Below are positions 6,269 through 8,541 of a stretch of DNA of 8,541 nt, piece after piece; within the stretch, counting starts at the first letter, position 1, and every line of letters starts with the position of its first letter. The position numbers and the translations under genes were made by a program. This DNA comes from an uncultured Eubacteriales bacterium (lineage in GTDB: Bacteria > Bacillota > Clostridia > Oscillospirales > Acutalibacteraceae), in contig OMRJ01000074.1 of NCBI GenBank assembly GCA_900313475.1, positions 1 through 8,541 of the forward strand, read 5' to 3'. The notes under the pieces were generated by a model. It made no database searches and had not been told where the DNA came from. It saw nothing but the letters and a program-made list of their open reading frames with translations.

Positions 6269-6312
6269 GTGATAACATCACGGAAAGCGGTAAAGAAATT
6301 TGATAACATAAC
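6269..6312. promoter_or_regulatory. Candidate operator: two TGATAACAT repeats, one copy palindromic
   Basis: TGATAACATCAC (6270-6281) and TGATAACATAAC (6301-6312) match at 11 of 12 bases. They lie 31 bp apart, about three helical turns, so both would face the same side of the DNA. The first copy, with the preceding G, forms the palindrome GTGAT-AAC-ATCAC (6269-6281). The second copy directly precedes a possible -10 box (TATAAG, 6315-6320). The arrangement suggests binding of a dimeric regulator controlling the redox operon. It only loosely resembles CRP/FNR-type sites, and the regulator is unknown. Confidence 0.4.
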
Positions 6313-6341
6313 ACTATAAGCTGACGAAAGGAATTCGACGC

Positions 6342-7007
6342 ATGGATTATATCATTACATTTTTAGAGGGGATGATCTCCTTTATATCGCCCTGTATGCT
6401 ACCTATGTTGCCTATTTACATTTCATATTTTGCAGGGCAAAGCAAAAACGATGGAGGCAGAAATACCAAGATGATATTTAAGGTTATTGCCTTTGTGGTG
6501 GGCTTTACAGTTGTATTCACGGCTCTCGGATTTTTTTCGGGAACACTTGGGAAACTGCTTTCCGAATATCAAACAATCGTAAATATAGTTTGCGGTGCAA
6601 TCGTAATACTGTTCGGTCTTTCTTATTTGGAGGTTTTCCGCGTTCCGTTTTTCAAGGGAATGAACAAAGGTTATAAAGTAACCGGAATTGCGTCGGCTTT
6701 TTTATTCGGAGCAATTTATTCAATCAGTTTAACTCCATGTGTTGGCGCTTTTCTCGGATCTGCGCTCATGCTTGCTTCCAGCACAGGAGGTGCCTTAAAA
6801 GGTGCGACGTTACTGCTGGTATATTCGTTGGGACTCGGTATTCCGTTTATATTTTCCGCAGTGCTGCTTGATAAGCTTTCAGGTGCGTTTACCTTTATCA
6901 AAAAACATTATAAGGTAATCAATTTGGTTAGCGGTATTTTACTGATAATCGTCGGACTTGCAATGGCATTTGGACTTTTAAATTCACTTTTGGCTATTAC
7001 TATGTGA
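6342..7007 (+). CDS. ccdA: CcdA-family cytochrome c biogenesis / thiol-disulfide transmembrane transporter
   Basis: Six-helix membrane protein of 221 aa, the size of the stand-alone DsbD-gamma homologue CcdA. It carries thiol electrons from the cytoplasm (normally from thioredoxin) to extracytoplasmic thioredoxin-like proteins. Helices lie at about 5-30, 44-68, 79-99, 114-145, 152-181 and 191-217. The two conserved Pro-Cys sites in helices 1 and 4 are present: SPCMLPMLP (C18) and TPCVGAFLG (C133). This is the redox-active pair; a third Cys (C84) lies in helix 3. The ATG at 6342 has AAAGGA at 6327-6332, 9 bases upstream. It is the first gene of the operon; the next gene begins 9 bases after its stop and encodes the expected partner. 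The symbol follows the family name. There is no sign of damage. Confidence 0.93.
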   Translation: MDYIITFLEGMISFISPCMLPMLPIYISYFAGQSKNDGGRNTKMIFKVIAFVVGFTVVFTALGFFSGTLGKLLSEYQTIVNIVCGAIVILFGLSYLEVFRVPFFKGMNKGYKVTGIASAFLFGAIYSISLTPCVGAFLGSALMLASSTGGALKGATLLLVYSLGLGIPFIFSAVLLDKLSGAFTFIKKHYKVINLVSGILLIIVGLAMAFGLLNSLLAITM

Positions 7008-7016
7008 GGGGAGAAA

Positions 7017-7583
7017 ATGAAAAACAAAGTATGGATAATAATTGCGGTCGCATTTGTTGCGATTATGATACTTGCGGCAGTGCTATATCCGAAGCTTTCG
7101 GAAAAGTATTCATCCGGCGGCGACAGCGAGCCAAGCAACGAAACTTCCGAAAATTTGGTAGAGGCGTATGATTTCACCGTTTATGATTCAGAAATGAACG
7201 CAGTAAAGCTGTCGGATAAGTTTGGCAAACCGATAGTTGTAAACTTTTGGGCGTCCTGGTGCGGCCCGTGTAAATCTGAGCTTCCGGCATTTGATGCGAT
7301 GTACGAAAAATACGGTGATGAGGTCGTATTTATGATGATAAATCTCACCGACGGATATAACGAAACAGTAAACGGTGTCAAAGAATTCGTACTTGACGGC
7401 GGCTACAGCTTCCCCGTATATTACGACACCAAATATGACGCAGCTAACACCTACGGCATTTATTCAATCCCCGAAACGGTGTTTATCAACACCGATGGCT
7501 CGATTTACCATACACAGCTCGGTGTCATGAGCGAAAAGGTTTTGGAAAATTATATTAAGCAAATGATAGGAGAAGAAAAATGA
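7017..7583 (+). CDS. Membrane-anchored TlpA/ResA-like thioredoxin-fold protein
   Basis: 188-aa extracytoplasmic thiol-disulfide oxidoreductase. Residues 5-24 form a single hydrophobic anchor without a lipobox Cys, followed by an acidic, Ser-rich linker (33-47). The thioredoxin fold (about 50-185) has the active site W81-C82-G-P-C85, followed by KSELPAF as in TlpA/ResA-type proteins, and a cis-proline loop S-I-P152-E-T. It should accept electrons from CcdA (the gene before it) and reduce disulfides outside the membrane; its substrates are not shown. The start at 7017 has GAGGGGAG just upstream (7006-7013). The stop overlaps the next gene's ATG (ATGA, 7580-7583), implying translational coupling. 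WCGPC is the thioredoxin-type motif and favours a reducing role. No haem-binding CxxCH or cytochrome c maturation gene is visible in the window, so a role in cytochrome c assembly is not supported here. Confidence 0.92.
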   Translation: MKNKVWIIIAVAFVAIMILAAVLYPKLSEKYSSGGDSEPSNETSENLVEAYDFTVYDSEMNAVKLSDKFGKPIVVNFWASWCGPCKSELPAFDAMYEKYGDEVVFMMINLTDGYNETVNGVKEFVLDGGYSFPVYYDTKYDAANTYGIYSIPETVFINTDGSIYHTQLGVMSEKVLENYIKQMIGEEK

Positions 7584-7777
7584 CGATCAAATTAAATCCC
7601 GATACGGAAATTGTCAACACCATAAAAGAAGGACTGAAAAAGACGGGCGGTTACTGCCCTTGCCGCAGAGAAAAAACAGATGATACCAAGTGTATGTGCA
7701 AAGAATTCAAAGATCAGATCGCCAACCCCAATTTCGAAGGCTTTTGTCACTGTATGCTCTACTACAAGGAAAAGTAA
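7580..7777 (+). CDS. Ferredoxin:thioredoxin reductase catalytic-chain-like protein
   Basis: 65-aa protein with three CxC motifs: C26-P-C28, C38-M-C40 and C56-H-C58. The CPC...CHC ends, the CPCR and KEF contexts and the terminal HCMLY match the catalytic (beta) chain of ferredoxin:thioredoxin reductase. There, four Cys hold a [4Fe-4S] cluster beside a redox-active disulfide that reduces thioredoxin with ferredoxin electrons. The CPC-x9-CMC-x15-CHC spacing differs from the plant/cyanobacterial CPC-x16-CPC-x8-CHC pattern, yet the distance from first to last Cys (32 residues) is the same. No variable (alpha) chain gene is present. The ATG overlaps the tlpA-like stop and has AGGAGA at 7568-7573. 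Its place between a CcdA/TlpA pair and a ferredoxin supports a role in passing ferredoxin electrons to thiols. It is cytoplasmic, with no signal or anchor. Confidence 0.85.
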   Translation: MTIKLNPDTEIVNTIKEGLKKTGGYCPCRREKTDDTKCMCKEFKDQIANPNFEGFCHCMLYYKEK

Positions 7778-7836
7778 TATCAGCATCAAATATCGTAATA
7801 AAATATAATAAGCTAATTTTAATCGGAGGAATAAGG

Positions 7837-8040
7837 ATGGCGTCTAAACGATATGCGACCGTAGATAAGTCAGTTTGCGTTGCCTGCGGTGCTTGTGAAA
7901 ACATTTGCCCGTTAGGAGCAATAAAGGTACATAAAGGATGTTTTGCAAAGGTTGCGGAAGACAAATGTGTAGGATGCGGAAAATGCGAAAAGGTTTGCCC
8001 GGCAAACAGCATTACAATAGAAAGCAGGGTGAACATATGA
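7837..8040 (+). CDS. 2x[4Fe-4S] ferredoxin
   Basis: 67-aa bacterial-type ferredoxin, a cytoplasmic low-potential electron carrier. It has two classical cluster motifs, C14-x2-C17-x2-C20-x3-C24-P and C44-x2-C47-x2-C50-x3-C54-P, plus one extra Cys (C35) between them. The ATG at 7837 has GGAGG at 7825-7829, 7 bases upstream. The frame is open further back to 7690, but that stretch overlaps the preceding gene and is not coding-like. A 59-base gap separates it from the FTR-like gene, the largest in the operon, with nothing notable inside. Its stop overlaps the ATG of the next gene (ATGA, 8037-8040). It is the obvious candidate for electron donor to the FTR-like protein, or for link to the NapH-like membrane protein; that is inferred from position. 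Confidence 0.93.
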   Translation: MASKRYATVDKSVCVACGACENICPLGAIKVHKGCFAKVAEDKCVGCGKCEKVCPANSITIESRVNI

Positions 8041-8541
8041 AGACAAAGAAAAAACATTGGTATGATTACTTATGGATATGGTCGATCGTATATTTCGCAC
8101 TCGGATTTTTCAATATTCTGTTTGCTTGGCTCGGTATGATTGATTTTTTGCTGCCAATCATACTCGCAGCATTTGGCGGCAACAAGTTTTTCTGCAACCA
8201 TCTTTGCGGCAGAAGACAATTATACTGCAAGCTGGGCGGAGATCTCAAATGTTCCCGAAACAAGCCGACACCGAAATGGATGGCTTCCAAATGGTTTCGG
8301 TATGGATTCCTGATATTTTTTCTTGCCATGTTCGGAAATATGGTGTTTCAGACCTACCTTGTGGCAAACGGTGCGGAAAATCTGCGTGAGACGATCAAGT
8401 TGTTTTGGACATTCCGTGTTCCGTGGGGATGGACCTATTCAGGAAGCATATTCCCGGATTGGATGGCACAGTTCAGCTTTGGATTTTACAGCCTGATGCT
8501 CACATCGCTTTTAATCGGTCTTATCATTATGATTTTCTTTA
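8037..8541 (+). CDS. NapH/CcoG-like membrane Fe-S protein (partial, cut by window edge)
   Basis: The first 168 residues are visible, with no stop before the window ends. Hydrophobic helices lie at about 11-33, 34-48, 88-108 and 147-168. After the second comes FFCNHLCGRRQLYC, with C53-x3-C57 and further Cys at C64 and C72. A C-x3-C pair just after a transmembrane helix is typical of the polyferredoxin-type membrane proteins (NapH, NosR, CcoG/RdxA and relatives). Those move electrons at the membrane and often carry [4Fe-4S] ferredoxin motifs near the C-terminus, which would lie outside this window. Here the second Cys is followed by G rather than the more usual P. The ATG overlaps the ferredoxin stop and has AGGGTG at about 8025-8030. 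Subfamily and electron partner are uncertain until the rest of the gene is seen. Confidence 0.75.
   Translation, partial: MKTKKKHWYDYLWIWSIVYFALGFFNILFAWLGMIDFLLPIILAAFGGNKFFCNHLCGRRQLYCKLGGDLKCSRNKPTPKWMASKWFRYGFLIFFLAMFGNMVFQTYLVANGAENLRETIKLFWTFRVPWGWTYSGSIFPDWMAQFSFGFYSLMLTSLLIGLIIMIFF

Larger units (their letters stand above)
6111..6341 (+). other. Intergenic region between sigma factor and redox operon
   Basis: These 231 bases hold no open frame with a ribosome-binding site. From left to right they contain an AT-rich stretch with an isolated TATAAT (6177-6182) and an isolated TTGACA (6195-6200), neither with a properly spaced partner. Next come a rho-independent terminator (6237-6266), a direct/inverted repeat block (6269-6312), and the ccdA ribosome-binding site AAAGGA (6327-6332). 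A TATAAG at 6315-6320 is a possible -10 box for the redox operon, but no -35 box lies at the right distance, so an activator-dependent promoter is possible. Confidence 0.6.

Noticed and set aside
1..8541. CRISPR array, tRNA or rRNA genes, IS elements, riboswitches
   Set aside because: I found no regularly spaced repeats, cloverleaf candidates, rRNA-like stretches, transposase genes or recognisable riboswitch cores.

Overview
This window looks like a chromosomal segment of an anaerobic Firmicute, probably a gut-type Clostridia (Oscillospiraceae/Lachnospiraceae-like). The evidence is strong Shine-Dalgarno sites, mobile-element genes of the kind common in that group, and ferredoxin-based redox genes. 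Taxonomy is an inference. Genes run leftward (minus strand) from 1 to about 4950 and rightward from about 4950 to the end.

Left edge (1-1608, minus): a GC-rich pair made of a calcineurin-like metallophosphoesterase and, overlapping its 3' end by 11 bp, the start of a MOFRL-type glycerate 2-kinase that runs off the window. The open frame of the phosphoesterase extends up to a TTG at 1656. That TTG is really the -35 box of a near-consensus promoter (TTGACT-17-TATAAT), so the better start is the GTG at 1608.

Middle (about 1657-6275): the remains of an integrative/conjugative-type element. On the minus strand sit a complete 607-aa large serine recombinase, a 64-aa protein of unknown function, a ParB/Spo0J-like protein, and a fragment resembling a relaxase C-terminus. 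They form a tight operon with good ribosome-binding sites or a stop/start overlap. On the plus strand are a gene remnant of unknown family and a complete sigma-70-family factor ending in a region with a rho-independent terminator. The two remnants meet head to head near 4940-4980, each lacking its N-terminal part. This is what an internal deletion that removed the transfer module would leave. The parB gene contains two strong inverted repeats, including a 27-bp palindrome.

Right part (6342-8541, plus): a compact five-gene redox operon. It encodes CcdA (membrane thiol-electron carrier), a membrane-anchored TlpA/ResA-like thioredoxin, a small ferredoxin:thioredoxin-reductase-catalytic-chain-like protein with three CxC motifs, a 2x[4Fe-4S] ferredoxin, and a NapH/CcoG-like membrane protein cut by the window edge. 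Together they suggest a route from a low-potential Fe-S donor to thiols outside the membrane, which is the most interesting system here. A 12-nt imperfect direct repeat, 31 bp apart and with one copy palindromic, lies just upstream and may be its operator.
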